From Ornithinicoccus sp045032955 (GTDB lineage Bacteria; Actinomycetota; Actinomycetes; Actinomycetales; Dermatophilaceae), in NCBI RefSeq assembly GCF_045032955.1, contig NZ_JBJFZU010000006.1, positions 62,001-126,000 on the forward strand: a DNA stretch of 64,000 bases. The letters run 5' to 3'. The translations under genes and the position numbers were made by a program. The notes beneath the pieces were generated by a model. That model was not told the origin of the DNA, did not search any database, and saw nothing but the letters and a program-made list of their open reading frames with translations. Below are positions 42,853-53,304 of this stretch, piece by piece; position 1 is the stretch's first letter, and every line of letters starts with the position of its first letter.

Positions 42853-43278
42853 ATGAGCCAGAACCCCTATCCCCCCAGCGGTCAGCAGCCGTACCCGAAC
42901 CAGCCCGCCGGACGTCCGCAGGGCGAGGAGCGGACCATGATGCTGCTGGCCCACCTGTCCGCGCCGGTGGCGATGCTGATCAGCGTCGGCTGGTTGCCCT
43001 TCCTGGGCCCGTTGCTGATCTGGCTGTTCTACAAGGACCGGTCCGCGGCGGTGCGTACCGCCTCGGCCGGCGCCTTCAACTTCAACCTGAGCCTGACCAT
43101 CGCCAGCGTGCTGCTCTGGATCAGCGTCATCTTCACCCTGGGCCTGGGCTTCCTGTGGGCCATCCCCGGCTGGATCCTGCTCTTCGTCATCCAGCTGTTC
43201 TGCCACATCAAGGGTGCGGTCCGCGCCTCCAACGGCGAGACCTACACCTACCCGTTCCAGCTGCGCCTGCTGAGCTGA
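42853..43278 (+). CDS. DUF4870 family membrane protein
   Basis: 141 residues. Pro/Tyr/Gln-rich cytoplasmic N-terminus (NPYPPSGQQPYPNQPAG), then MLLAHLSAPVAMLISVGWLPFLGPLLIWLFYK and two further helices; VRTASAGAFNFNLSL is the family core. Function unknown. In operon with DUF3097 (5-bp gap). Confidence 0.88.
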   Translation: MSQNPYPPSGQQPYPNQPAGRPQGEERTMMLLAHLSAPVAMLISVGWLPFLGPLLIWLFYKDRSAAVRTASAGAFNFNLSLTIASVLLWISVIFTLGLGFLWAIPGWILLFVIQLFCHIKGAVRASNGETYTYPFQLRLLS

Positions 43279-43301
43279 GCCGCACCTCGTCGGTGCACCG
43301 C

Positions 43302-44525
43302 TCAGCCGGCCAGCAGGCGGTGCACCACGGTGTCGGCCAGCAGCCGACCGGCGCGGGTCAGCACCACGGTGCCCCGCACGGCGTCCCGTCCGTCCACCAG
43401 GCCCTCGGCGACCAGGCCGGCCACCGCCCGGCGGCCGGCCTGGTCCAGGTCCGCGACCGGGAGCCCGTCCCGCAGCCGCACCTGGAGCATCACCTGCTCC
43501 TCGTGCCGTTGCTCCCGCGTCAGCACCTCCCGCGCGTGCACCGGGGCGAGGCCCCGGGCGAGACGGTCGGCGTAGGCGCGAGGATGCTTGACGTTCCACC
43601 AGCGCACCCCGCCGACATGGCTGTGCGCACCGGGGCCGGCCCCCCACCAGTCGGCCCCCCGCCAGTACGCGAGGTTGTGCCGACACCGCCCTGCGTCCGC
43701 ACGGGCCCAGTTAGAGATCTCGTACCACCGGTACCCGGCGGCGGCCAGCACCTCGTCGGCCAGCTCGTACTTGTCGGCCTCGTCGTCGTCGTCGGGGGCC
43801 GGGACCTCCCCGCGGCGCACCTGACCGTGCAGCCGGGTCCCCACCTCCACCACCAGCGCGTAGGCCGACACGTGGTCCGGCTCCAGGGCGACCGCGGCCT
43901 CCAGGCTGGTCCGCCAGTCCGCCAGCGACTCCCCCGGGGTCCCGTAGATGAGGTCCAGGCTGACCTGCATCCCGGCCGCCCGTACCGCCTGCACCGCGCG
44001 GGCGACACCGTCCGGGTCGTGGGTTCGGTCCAGGGTGCGCAGCACGTGCGGCACCGCGGACTGCATCCCGAGGCTGACCCGGGTGAAGCCCTGCTCCGCG
44101 AGCTGCGCGGCCACGGCCGGGGTGATGGTGTCCGGGTTCGCCTCGGTGGTGACCTCGGCGTCCGGCTCCAGGCCCCAGCGCGTGTCCACCGCCCGCACCA
44201 GCGAGCCGAGGGCGGCCGGGGACAGCATGGTGGGGGTGCCCCCACCGACGAAGACGGTCGACACCGGTGGCGGACCGGCGGGCGCGAGCACCCGCCCGGC
44301 GAGCTCGACCTCCGCCAGCGCCGCGGCCAGGAAACCCTCGGGCGCCCCGTCGTCGGCGAGCTCGGGCAGGGTGTAGGTGTTGAAGTCGCAGTAGCCGCAG
44401 CGGACCCGGCAGAAGGGCACGTGCAGGTAGACGGAGAAGGGGCGCGAGCGCATACCCTCCAGGGCCGCGGAGGGCAGGGACCCGTCCTCCGGCGCGGGGT
44501 CACCCGGGGGGAAGGCGGAGGGCAT
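43302..44525 (-). CDS. hemW: Heme chaperone HemW (radical SAM, coproporphyrinogen oxidase-like)
   Basis: 407 residues. Radical SAM site CRVRCGYC (Cys39, 43, 46), preceded by YLHVPFC; GGGTPTML and SLGMQSAVPHVLRTLDRTH follow. HemW inserts heme into targets; the four-Cys signature of true HemN is absent here, as expected. The frame stays open to 45557 across ppk2, but ATG 44525 is right: GACACT (44532-44537) lies 6 nt upstream, giving a leaderless mRNA. Confidence 0.95.
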   Translation of the reverse strand: MPSAFPPGDPAPEDGSLPSAALEGMRSRPFSVYLHVPFCRVRCGYCDFNTYTLPELADDGAPEGFLAAALAEVELAGRVLAPAGPPPVSTVFVGGGTPTMLSPAALGSLVRAVDTRWGLEPDAEVTTEANPDTITPAVAAQLAEQGFTRVSLGMQSAVPHVLRTLDRTHDPDGVARAVQAVRAAGMQVSLDLIYGTPGESLADWRTSLEAAVALEPDHVSAYALVVEVGTRLHGQVRRGEVPAPDDDDEADKYELADEVLAAAGYRWYEISNWARADAGRCRHNLAYWRGADWWGAGPGAHSHVGGVRWWNVKHPRAYADRLARGLAPVHAREVLTREQRHEEQVMLQVRLRDGLPVADLDQAGRRAVAGLVAEGLVDGRDAVRGTVVLTRAGRLLADTVVHRLLAG

Positions 44526-44531
44526 ACCCCC

Positions 44532-44602
44532 AGTGTCCCACCGGTCGGGCGCCGGGGCACCCACCACCCGACCCTGCCGGTGACCGGGACGCGCGCTACT
44601 CT
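44532..44602. promoter_or_regulatory. Divergent leaderless promoters, hemW / ppk2
   Basis: GACACT on the minus strand (44532-44537), 6 nt before the hemW ATG; TACTCT on the plus strand (44597-44602), 7 nt before the ppk2 GTG at 44610. Confidence 0.5.
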
Positions 44603-44609
44603 CGGCAGC

Positions 44610-45500
44610 GTGCAGCAGCGCCTTCGCGAGTACATCGACAGCCTGCGGGACCAGGGCTACACGGTGCGCGACGACCAAGGGTCCGACCCCGACCTCATCA
44701 CGCCCGACGGCAGCGCCGTCGACACCTGGCGGGAGGACTACCCGTACTCCGAACGGATGACCCGGGACTACTACGAGGTCGAGAAGTGGCTGCTGCAGGT
44801 GGAGCTGCTGAAGTTCCAGTACTGGGCCAAGGACAACGGCAGCCGGCACGTGCTGATCTTCGAGGGACGCGACGCGGCCGGCAAGGGCGGCTCGATCAAG
44901 CGCTTCACCGAGCACCTCAACCCTCGGGGGGCGCGGGTGGTCGCGCTCAACAAGCCGACCGAGGTCGAGGCCGGGCAGTGGTACTTCCAGCGCTACATCC
45001 AGCACCTGCCCACCGCCGGGGACATGGTGCTCTTCGACCGCTCCTGGTACAACCGGGCGGGTGTCGAGCGGGTGATGGGCTTCTGCTCCACGTCCGAGTA
45101 CGAGCGCTTCATGACCCAGGCCCCGCAGTTCGAGCAGATGCTGGTCGAGGCCGGGATGTCGATCACCAAGTTCTGGTTCTCGGTCACCCAGACCGAGCAG
45201 CGCACCCGGTTCGCCATCCGCCAGCTCGACCCGGTCCGGCAGTGGAAGCTCTCCCCGATGGACCTGGAGTCGCTGGACCGCTGGGAGGCCTACACCTCCG
45301 CCAAGGAGGAGATGTTCCGGCGCACGGACACCGACTGGGCGCCCTGGGTGACGATCAAGTCCAACGACAAGAAGCGCGCGCGGATCAACGCGATGCGCCA
45401 CTTCCTGTCCCAGTTCGAGTACGAGGGCAAGGACCACGACGTGGTGCTTCGCCCCGACCCGCGGCTGGTGAAGCGGGCCCGGGACGCAGTGGGCGACTGA
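44610..45500 (+). CDS. ppk2: Polyphosphate kinase 2
   Basis: 296 residues. P-loop kinase: Walker A FEGRDAAGKGGSIKR, Walker B region VLFDRSWYNRAGVERVMGF, and lid IRQLDPVRQWKLSPMDLES. Uses polyphosphate to phosphorylate nucleoside diphosphates (class I PPK2 architecture) or the reverse. GTG 44610 fixed by the -10 box. Divergent from hemW. Confidence 0.95.
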   Translation: MQQRLREYIDSLRDQGYTVRDDQGSDPDLITPDGSAVDTWREDYPYSERMTRDYYEVEKWLLQVELLKFQYWAKDNGSRHVLIFEGRDAAGKGGSIKRFTEHLNPRGARVVALNKPTEVEAGQWYFQRYIQHLPTAGDMVLFDRSWYNRAGVERVMGFCSTSEYERFMTQAPQFEQMLVEAGMSITKFWFSVTQTEQRTRFAIRQLDPVRQWKLSPMDLESLDRWEAYTSAKEEMFRRTDTDWAPWVTIKSNDKKRARINAMRHFLSQFEYEGKDHDVVLRPDPRLVKRARDAVGD

Positions 45501-45519
45501 GCATAGCTCGGCGCACAGG

Positions 45520-46431
45520 TCACTGCCGACCCGGGAAGTAGCGCCGCCACTCGTCACGGGGAGGCCCCGCGGGTATGCCGCGCTGCCGGAAGATCCGCCG
45601 CAACCTGTCGACCGTCGTCCCCGGCGAGACGTAGATGTCCCCGGAGATCAACGTCACGATGCGCCAGCTCTCATCCTCGAACTGCTCCCGGCGGCCCAGA
45701 TCCGCCTCCCACTGCTCCTCACGCTGCACGTGGTGCCTGCCGTCGTACTCGACCGCCGTCCGCGTCCTCCTGTCACCGGCGTCCAGGCGCCGTCGCAACC
45801 GCCCGGAGTCGTCGTAGAACCTGATGTCCGTCTCCAGCTCCGGCAGGCCGGACAGCACCCGCAGCATGCGTGAGCGTGTCTCCATCGGCGAGTCGACACC
45901 GCTCCTGACCAGGGCCGCTGCACGCCGGGCGCGCCGGGCACCCCTGCCCGTGAAGGTGGCCGCAGCAGTCTGCAGGTGTGCCGGCGAGCATCGTCCCCGG
46001 CGCACCAGGGAGTCCCCGAGCACCACGAGGTCGACCAGGTCCACCAGGCGTGCCAGGTCGAGGAAGGTGTCCGCCGGAGGGGTCACGGGTACCCCACGGA
46101 AGAGCGTGCTCCGTCGGGCGGAGGAGTGCACCACCACGCCGTCCCGACGGCGCCGCTTGGTCCCGAGGGGCACCGAGACGTGCAGGTCCGAGGTGCTCGG
46201 GACCACGGCGCCGTAGAGCCTGGCGGCCAGGTGGTACGAGACGAACGCCTGCGGTGACGCCGCGACCAGGAGAGCGGCCCGCGCCTGGGTGAGGACGTCA
46301 GGAGCACCCGTGGACTGCACGTAGATTCCGCGGACCAGCTGGGTGCTCGAGGCCGCGAGCTGGCGGCGCGTCATACCTGCTGCTCGGGCAGCCTGGGCCG
46401 TGAAGGGTGCGTTCGGATCGAGGTCCCCCAT
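45520..46431 (-). CDS. AbiEi-like N-terminal domain plus nuclease-like C-terminal domain (second copy type)
   Basis: 303 residues. N-terminal antitoxin-like winged helix (RAAGMTRRQLAASSTQLVRGIYV, FVSYHLAARLYGAVVP); C-terminal AVEYDGRHHVQREEQW and RREQFEDESWRIVTLISGDIY fit a DUF559/PD-(D/E)xK pattern with E-x-D and downstream basic residues. Same architecture as 17592-18527 but diverged well below obvious paralogy. No toxin gene beside it. Codon use is slightly less GC-biased than its neighbours, which may indicate transfer. ATG 46431 has GAGGA upstream; starts at or above 46461 are possible. Confidence 0.72.
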   Translation of the reverse strand: MGDLDPNAPFTAQAARAAGMTRRQLAASSTQLVRGIYVQSTGAPDVLTQARAALLVAASPQAFVSYHLAARLYGAVVPSTSDLHVSVPLGTKRRRRDGVVVHSSARRSTLFRGVPVTPPADTFLDLARLVDLVDLVVLGDSLVRRGRCSPAHLQTAAATFTGRGARRARRAAALVRSGVDSPMETRSRMLRVLSGLPELETDIRFYDDSGRLRRRLDAGDRRTRTAVEYDGRHHVQREEQWEADLGRREQFEDESWRIVTLISGDIYVSPGTTVDRLRRIFRQRGIPAGPPRDEWRRYFPGRQ

Positions 46432-46573
46432 GTCCTCAGCCTGCACCGGCCTGGGCACCATCACTCTCACCTGTCCACAGGCAATGACCGAGTGGCCCAC
46501 ATGTGCACGGGAATCAGACCGATCTACGGGCAGAACTGGGCCACTGGGCGCAGCGTCCGGCGCCGGGAGGTCC

Positions 46574-47277
46574 TCAGCGCACCGCGTACGTCAGGTCGGT
46601 GATGGACCGGCCGGCCTCGGTGCCCCGCCGCTCGAAGCGGGTGACCGGACGCAACGGAGCGCGGTCGGTGCCGACGAGCTCCCACCGGGGGTGGGGGTCC
46701 AGCACCTGCCGCATGGCCCCGGCATAGGCGGCCCAGTCGGTGGCCAACCTCCAGAGGCCGCCGGGCGGCAGCAGGTCGGCCACGGTGTCGGCGAACTCGG
46801 CGTCGACGAGGCGTCGCTTGTGGTGCTTGTTCTTCGGCCACGGGTCGGGGAAGAACGTCCACACCTCGTGCACCGAACCGGGCTCCAGCAGGGTGGTCAG
46901 CACCGGCGCAGCGTCGGCCTCGACGAAACGCACGTTGGGCAGCGCCTGCTCCCCCATCTTGGCCAGCGCGTGGCCGATGCCCGGCCGCCAGACCTCCAGC
47001 GCCAGGAAGTCCACCTCGGGGTGGGTGGTCGCGGCGTGCACCAGGGCGTCCCCGGACCCTGGGCCCACCTCGACCACCAACGGTGCCCGGCGCCCGAAGA
47101 CCTGCTCCGGGTCGAGCCGGTATGCCGGGTCCACCAGCGTGGACCCGGGTCGCGGCCGGGGGACGTCCAGCACGGCCTGCGTGGCCAGCCGGTCCCACGC
47201 CGCCTGGTGGGTGCGCGGCATACGGTCCCCCCGGCGGGTGAACGACCGGGTCCGGGACAGTGCGGGGTCGATCCCCT

Positions 47278-47281
<4 letters not shown>
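46574..47281 (-). CDS. trmB: tRNA (guanine-N7)-methyltransferase TrmB
   Basis: 235 residues. SAM site VEVGPGSGDALVHAA and the hallmark FFPDPWPKNKHHKRRL with the catalytic Asp. Makes m7G46 in tRNA. GTG 47281 overlaps the lepA stop by 4 nt. Confidence 0.96.
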
Positions 47282-49167
<1,886 letters not shown>

Positions 49168-49215
49168 GCTGGGTGAGCACCTCGAGGGATCGCGGGCGGG
49201 CTGGGCAGTGCTGCC

Positions 49216-49221
49216 AGTGTC
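49216..49221 (-). promoter_or_regulatory. -10 box of lepA-trmB
   Basis: GACACT on the minus strand within TGGGACACTGG, the string also found before recO, hemW and dusB. Transcription would start near 49209. Confidence 0.4.
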
Positions 49222-49335
49222 CCACGGCGGGCGGCGCAGGGACGCCGGGGCACGGGAGGGGGGACACCGACCGCCCGCCACCTGCACAGGCAGGTGACGG
49301 GCGGCGGACCCGGGAAAGGGTCGTCAGGGCGGGGA

Positions 49336-50070
49336 TCAGCCCTGCGGCATCAGGACCTCGTCGATGAGGTACACGGTGGCGTTGGCGGTCTGCACGCCAC
49401 CGCAGATCACCATGGCGCCGTTGACCATCAGCTCGTCACCGGTACCGGTGATCTCGACGGTCTCGCCCTGCACGGTGGTCTGCTCACCGACGACCTCGTC
49501 CGGGGTCAGCTGACCCGGGACGACGTGGTAGGTGAGGATGCCGCTGAGCAGTTCGGAGTCCTCGCCGAGCGTGGTCATCGTCTCCTCGTCGATCGCCTCG
49601 AAGGCCTCGTCGACGGGGGCGAAGACGGTGAACTCGTCACCGTTGAGGGTGTCGACCAGGTCGACGTCCGGGTTGACCTCACCCGAGACTGCGGCGGTCA
49701 GGGTGGTCAGCAGCGGGTTGTTGCCCGCCGCCACGGCGACCGGGTCCTGGGACATGCCCTCGACCGAGCCGTCGCCCTCCGGCACCTGCTCCGCGTAGTC
49801 CGCGCAGCCGGCCCCGACCAGGTTGGCGGCCGGGTCGCCCATGGCGTCCTCGGTGGCCATCTCGTCGTCGGCCATGTCCTCCTCGGTGGCCATGTCGTCC
49901 TCGGCGGCCATGTCGTCCTCGGACTCCATGTCCTCCTCGGCCATGTCCTCAGTGGTCTCTTCCATGGCCGTGTCGTCGGCGGCCGGCTCTTCCGCCTCGC
50001 CGCCACAGGCGGACAGGGCGAGCATCGAGGCCATCGACACCGCAAGGAGTCCCTTGGAGATACGCATCAT
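49336..50070 (-). CDS. Fasciclin (FAS1) lipoprotein, MPT83/MPT70-like
   Basis: 244 residues. Lipobox LALSAC (Cys about 22), an acidic Met-rich linker of repeated (E/D)DM units (about 30-75), then one FAS1 domain (about 100-244) with FTVFAPVDEAF and ILTYHVVPGQ. Segments such as DPAANLVGAGC, QDPVAVAAGNNPLLTTLT and TANATVYLIDEVLMP closely resemble M. tuberculosis MPT83/MPT70, surface proteins under SigK control. It follows the Mo oxidoreductase by 29 bp, with AAAGGA as ribosome site. Either ATG 50070 or 50067 could start it. Likely surface adhesion; function inferred. Confidence 0.93.
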   Translation of the reverse strand: MMRISKGLLAVSMASMLALSACGGEAEEPAADDTAMEETTEDMAEEDMESEDDMAAEDDMATEEDMADDEMATEDAMGDPAANLVGAGCADYAEQVPEGDGSVEGMSQDPVAVAAGNNPLLTTLTAAVSGEVNPDVDLVDTLNGDEFTVFAPVDEAFEAIDEETMTTLGEDSELLSGILTYHVVPGQLTPDEVVGEQTTVQGETVEITGTGDELMVNGAMVICGGVQTANATVYLIDEVLMPQG

Positions 50071-50099
50071 GCATTCCTTTCTCTGGGGGTGCGGTGGTC

Positions 50100-51653
50100 T
50101 CACGCGACGCTGACGGTCACGTTGTGCCACCCGGTTGACCCGTCCGGAGCAATGGGCTCCCGACGAGAAGTCTGTGTGTTTCCGTCGCGGTCCGTGGCGC
50201 GGACCTCGATGCGGTGGGAGCCGGGCTCGGCGTCCCAGGTGTGGCGCCAGGCGCGCCAGGTCTGGTCGTTGTCCTCGGTGGCCAGCTCGGCCTCGTCCCA
50301 GGAGCCGTCGCCCACCCGGACCTCGACACGCTCGATGCCGACGGTCTGGGCCCAGGCCACCCCGGCCACCGTGACCTCGCCGGCCTCCAGCTGGGCGAAG
50401 GAGGCGGGCACGTCGATCCGGGAGGAGAGCTTGATCGGGGCCTGCGCGGCATACCCCCGGTCGGTCCAGTAGGCGGTGAAGTCCTGGAAGCGGGTCACCT
50501 CGAGCTCGGTCAGCCACTTGGTGGCGGAGACGTAGCCGTAGAGGCCGGGCGTCACCATCCGCACCGGGAAGCCGTGCGTGGGAGTGAGAGGTTCGCCGTT
50601 CATCCCGACCGCGACCAGGGCCTCCCGGTCGTCGGTGAGCACGTCCAGCGGGGTGCCCGCGGTGAAGCCGTCCACGCTGGTGGACAGCACCGCGTCCGCG
50701 CCGGACTGCACCCCGGCCTCGGCCAGCAGGTCCCGCATCGGTATGCCGATCCAGGTCGCGTTGCCGAGCAGGTCCCCGCCGACCGGGTTGCTCACGCAGG
50801 TCAGCGTGATCCGGCGCTCCACGAGCTCGCGGTCCAGCAGGTCCTGGTAGGTGAGCTCCAGCGGGGTGTCGACCATCCCGGTGATCCGCAGCACGTAGTC
50901 CTGCACGTCGACCTGGGGGATCTGCAGCGCCGTGTCCACCCGGTAGAAGTCAGGCGTCGGGGTGAGGTGCGGGCTCAGCCCCGCGACGTCGAAGCTGACG
51001 CCCTCCGGGACCGCCGGGGCGAGGGAGCCCGGTGTCGGCAGGGCCACCCCGGCCGAGCCGGTCGACCCGCCCACCAGACCGCGGGCCGCGCCGCCGGCGG
51101 CACCGGCCGCGGCGACCGTGGAGGCAGCGACCAGGAAGCGGCGCCGGTCGAAGCCGGGGGCGTCCTCTCCCGGCTTCAAGGGGCTGGTGCGGGAGGTGGT
51201 CGACCTCGGCAGCCGGGTGAGCATCCAGGCGAAGCCGCCCACCCCGACCAGCGCCATCCCGCCGATGCCGGCACTCAGGGCGAGCACGGAGGAGGGGGCC
51301 GGGTTGATGATCATCGCGGCCGCGGCCAGCGCGACCAGGATGCCCATCCCGACCACGGTCGGGGTGCGACGACGCGAGCCGAACCAGCCCAGGACCAGGA
51401 CCGCCAGCACGACGGTGGCCAGCACGCCACCGATCAGCACGGCCTTGTCGGCGGCGCCGAAGGTGGTGATGGCCCACTCCTTGACGGGGCGAGGGGTGAG
51501 GTCGACCGCGCGGTTGCCCACGGCGACGACCGGGCCGGTGCCGTCCAGCACCCGGGCCACACCCTCACCGACGAGCAGCCCGCTGGCGCCGGCCACCAGG
51601 CCGGTCGCCGCGCCGGCCATGCGGCGCGCGGTGGTGCTCCCAGGAGTGTTCAT
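50100..51653 (-). CDS. Membrane-anchored molybdopterin oxidoreductase (sulfite oxidase/YedY fold)
   Basis: 517 residues. About four N-terminal hydrophobic helices (to about residue 150), then a Tat-like FDRRRFLVAAS before the catalytic domain. Mo ligand Cys about 286 in LTCVSNPVGGDLLGN; THGFPVRMVTPGLYGYVSATKWL is the sulfite-oxidase fold signature. A C-terminal Ig-like dimer domain (about 400-517) follows. Located on the outer face of the membrane; substrate unknown (YedY reduces methionine sulfoxide with MsrQ). Start preceded by a SigK-type promoter at 51661-51687. Confidence 0.9.
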   Translation of the reverse strand: MNTPGSTTARRMAGAATGLVAGASGLLVGEGVARVLDGTGPVVAVGNRAVDLTPRPVKEWAITTFGAADKAVLIGGVLATVVLAVLVLGWFGSRRRTPTVVGMGILVALAAAAMIINPAPSSVLALSAGIGGMALVGVGGFAWMLTRLPRSTTSRTSPLKPGEDAPGFDRRRFLVAASTVAAAGAAGGAARGLVGGSTGSAGVALPTPGSLAPAVPEGVSFDVAGLSPHLTPTPDFYRVDTALQIPQVDVQDYVLRITGMVDTPLELTYQDLLDRELVERRITLTCVSNPVGGDLLGNATWIGIPMRDLLAEAGVQSGADAVLSTSVDGFTAGTPLDVLTDDREALVAVGMNGEPLTPTHGFPVRMVTPGLYGYVSATKWLTELEVTRFQDFTAYWTDRGYAAQAPIKLSSRIDVPASFAQLEAGEVTVAGVAWAQTVGIERVEVRVGDGSWDEAELATEDNDQTWRAWRHTWDAEPGSHRIEVRATDRDGNTQTSRREPIAPDGSTGWHNVTVSVA

Positions 51654-51660
51654 GCTGGTG

Positions 51661-51687
51661 ATTCGGAACCACCAGCAGGACGGATGG
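51661..51687 (-). promoter_or_regulatory. SigK-type promoter of Mo oxidoreductase-fasciclin operon
   Basis: Minus strand reads CCATCC (51682-51687), 16-nt spacer, CGAAT (51661-51665), matching the mycobacterial SigK consensus CCATCC-N16/17-CGAAT. The ATG at 51653 follows the -10 by 7 nt, so the mRNA would be leaderless. Confidence 0.75.
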
Positions 51688-51697
51688 GTGAACTAGG

Positions 51698-52144
51698 TCA
51701 CGATTGTGTCTCGGGTCCGGTGAAGCGCACGAAGGCCCGGAGCCGGCCGTCCCCGTGGTCCCGGATCTCGCTCCACCCGAGCGACTCGTAGAACTTGCGC
51801 TGCCCCGGCTCGTCGTCGGTCAGCAGCACCTGCTGCCGGCACCGGGAGAACGGGGCGAGCGCCGCGTCGACCAGCGCCCGGCCGACCCCCTCGCGCTGCA
51901 GCTCGGGGCGGACCAGGACGTCCTGCAGGTAGGCGATGCTGGCGCCGTCCGAGACCACCCGGGCCAACCCGAGCAGCTCCCCCTGGTAGCGGGCGGTGAC
52001 GACCTGGGTCGAGCCGCGGACCGCCGCCTCCAGCGTCTGCGGGTCCGTCGTGTACGCCGACCAGCCCACCGCGTCGTAGAGCTCCACCAGCTCCTGCCCG
52101 CTGGGTCGCTCCTCGGCGCTGATCTCGATCTCGTGGCCTGGCAC
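51698..52144 (-). CDS. GNAT family N-acetyltransferase
   Basis: 148-residue acetyltransferase. Motif A is YLQDVLVRPELQREGVGRALV, with a later QRKFYESLGW. Substrate unknown. GTG 52144 lies 6 nt after TAGGCT (52151-52156), so probably leaderless. Confidence 0.9.
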   Translation of the reverse strand: MPGHEIEISAEERPSGQELVELYDAVGWSAYTTDPQTLEAAVRGSTQVVTARYQGELLGLARVVSDGASIAYLQDVLVRPELQREGVGRALVDAALAPFSRCRQQVLLTDDEPGQRKFYESLGWSEIRDHGDGRLRAFVRFTGPETQS

Positions 52145-52150
52145 GCGGCC

Positions 52151-52156
52151 AGCCTA
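52151..52156 (-). promoter_or_regulatory. -10 box of GNAT gene, leaderless
   Basis: TAGGCT on the minus strand, 6 nt before GTG 52144. Confidence 0.45.
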
Positions 52157-52188
52157 GTGGCGCACGGGGCCCGACGGCGGGCGAACGG

Positions 52189-53304
52189 TCACGCCCTGAC
52201 GTAGATCCCGGCCCGGTGAAGGAGCATGGCGACCGTCCACCACAGGGCGAGGCTCAGCACGACGAAGCCGACCTCCGGCCCCCCGGGCAGGGGCACCCAC
52301 TCCCCCAGCCGCTGGGCGAGCGGGGGCTCACCGTGGCGGATCAGCAGCACCGCCAGCAGGTGCGACCCGAAGTAGACCAGCAGGGACTGCCGTCCGAGGG
52401 CCACCAGCGGCCAGGACGCACGGTCCCGCAGCCGCGCGGCCCGCCGGCGCGGCAGCACGTCGACGAGCACGTAGGCGACGAGCAGGACCAGCAGCCCCAG
52501 GGCTCCGGCGAGCAGCGAGAAGCTGGGCGTCCAGAGCCGCTTGAAGGGTTCCACCACCAGCGCCAGCGCCACGCCGGCCGCGGCGCACGCGATGGTCCAG
52601 GCGGACAGCCGCACCACTCCCACCCGCGGCGACCCGTGCCGGGCGTCCAGCACGAGGTGACCGGCGGTGGTCCCGGCGGCGGCGGTGAGGAAGGCCCCGG
52701 CGGCGGCCACCAGGCCCTCGGGGTCGTGCCCGGCCCGGCCCTGGGCATACATGTGCTCGCCGAGGAGGCGCCCGTCGATCCACCGGGACGGGTTGCACTC
52801 GGGGGTGAGCAGTGAGCCGGGGCACTGCTGCTGGGCCCAGAGGTAGACCACGGCGCCGACGAGCGCGGTGACCCCGGTGACCACCGCCCACCCCCAGGCG
52901 CTGCGGGTGACCTGGTGCAGCACCGCCGACACCAGGACCAGGAGCGCGTACAGCTGCAGCACCCCGGTCACGCGCAGCGTGGAGAGCTGGTAGTGGTCCC
53001 CGTGCACGGCGGTGTAGAGCACGCCGACCGAGAGCAGCACCAGGACCCGCCGGGCGGTCACCGCGACCCGGGTCGGGCTGCGGTAGGCGAAGGCCAGGCC
53101 CACCCCGGACAGGGTCACGAAGAGCGGGAAGATGAGGTCGTACGGGGTGACCCCGAACCAGGCGGGGTGGGTCATCCACGGCGCCGACGGCGGCAGCGCC
53201 GAGGCGGTGGTGACCGAGGCGATGAGGAACAGCCCGCGAGCCACGTCCAGCGACATGACCCTGGGCCGGGTGGGGGCCGGTGCTCCCACGGCCGGTGTGC
53301 TCAC
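52189..53304 (-). CDS. Membrane acyltransferase-like protein (HGSNAT/DUF1624-YeiB type)
   Basis: 371 residues with about ten hydrophobic helices. N-terminal RVMSLDVARGLFLIASVTTA resembles the start of heparan-alpha-glucosaminide N-acetyltransferase-like and YeiB/DUF418 proteins (SLDVxRG motif); PLVALGRQSLLVYFGSHLLAV near the C-terminus also fits. Such proteins move acetyl groups across the membrane to outside sugars. GTG 53304 overlaps the stop of the PIG-L gene by 4 nt, so the deacetylase and putative transacetylase are made together. Substrate unknown. Confidence 0.72.
   Translation of the reverse strand: MSTPAVGAPAPTRPRVMSLDVARGLFLIASVTTASALPPSAPWMTHPAWFGVTPYDLIFPLFVTLSGVGLAFAYRSPTRVAVTARRVLVLLSVGVLYTAVHGDHYQLSTLRVTGVLQLYALLVLVSAVLHQVTRSAWGWAVVTGVTALVGAVVYLWAQQQCPGSLLTPECNPSRWIDGRLLGEHMYAQGRAGHDPEGLVAAAGAFLTAAAGTTAGHLVLDARHGSPRVGVVRLSAWTIACAAAGVALALVVEPFKRLWTPSFSLLAGALGLLVLLVAYVLVDVLPRRRAARLRDRASWPLVALGRQSLLVYFGSHLLAVLLIRHGEPPLAQRLGEWVPLPGGPEVGFVVLSLALWWTVAMLLHRAGIYVRA

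Noticed and set aside
43302..45557. hemW beginning far upstream in the same open frame
   Set aside because: The extension is antisense to ppk2; ATG 44525 has the family N-terminus spacing to the radical SAM site and a -10 box 6 nt upstream.
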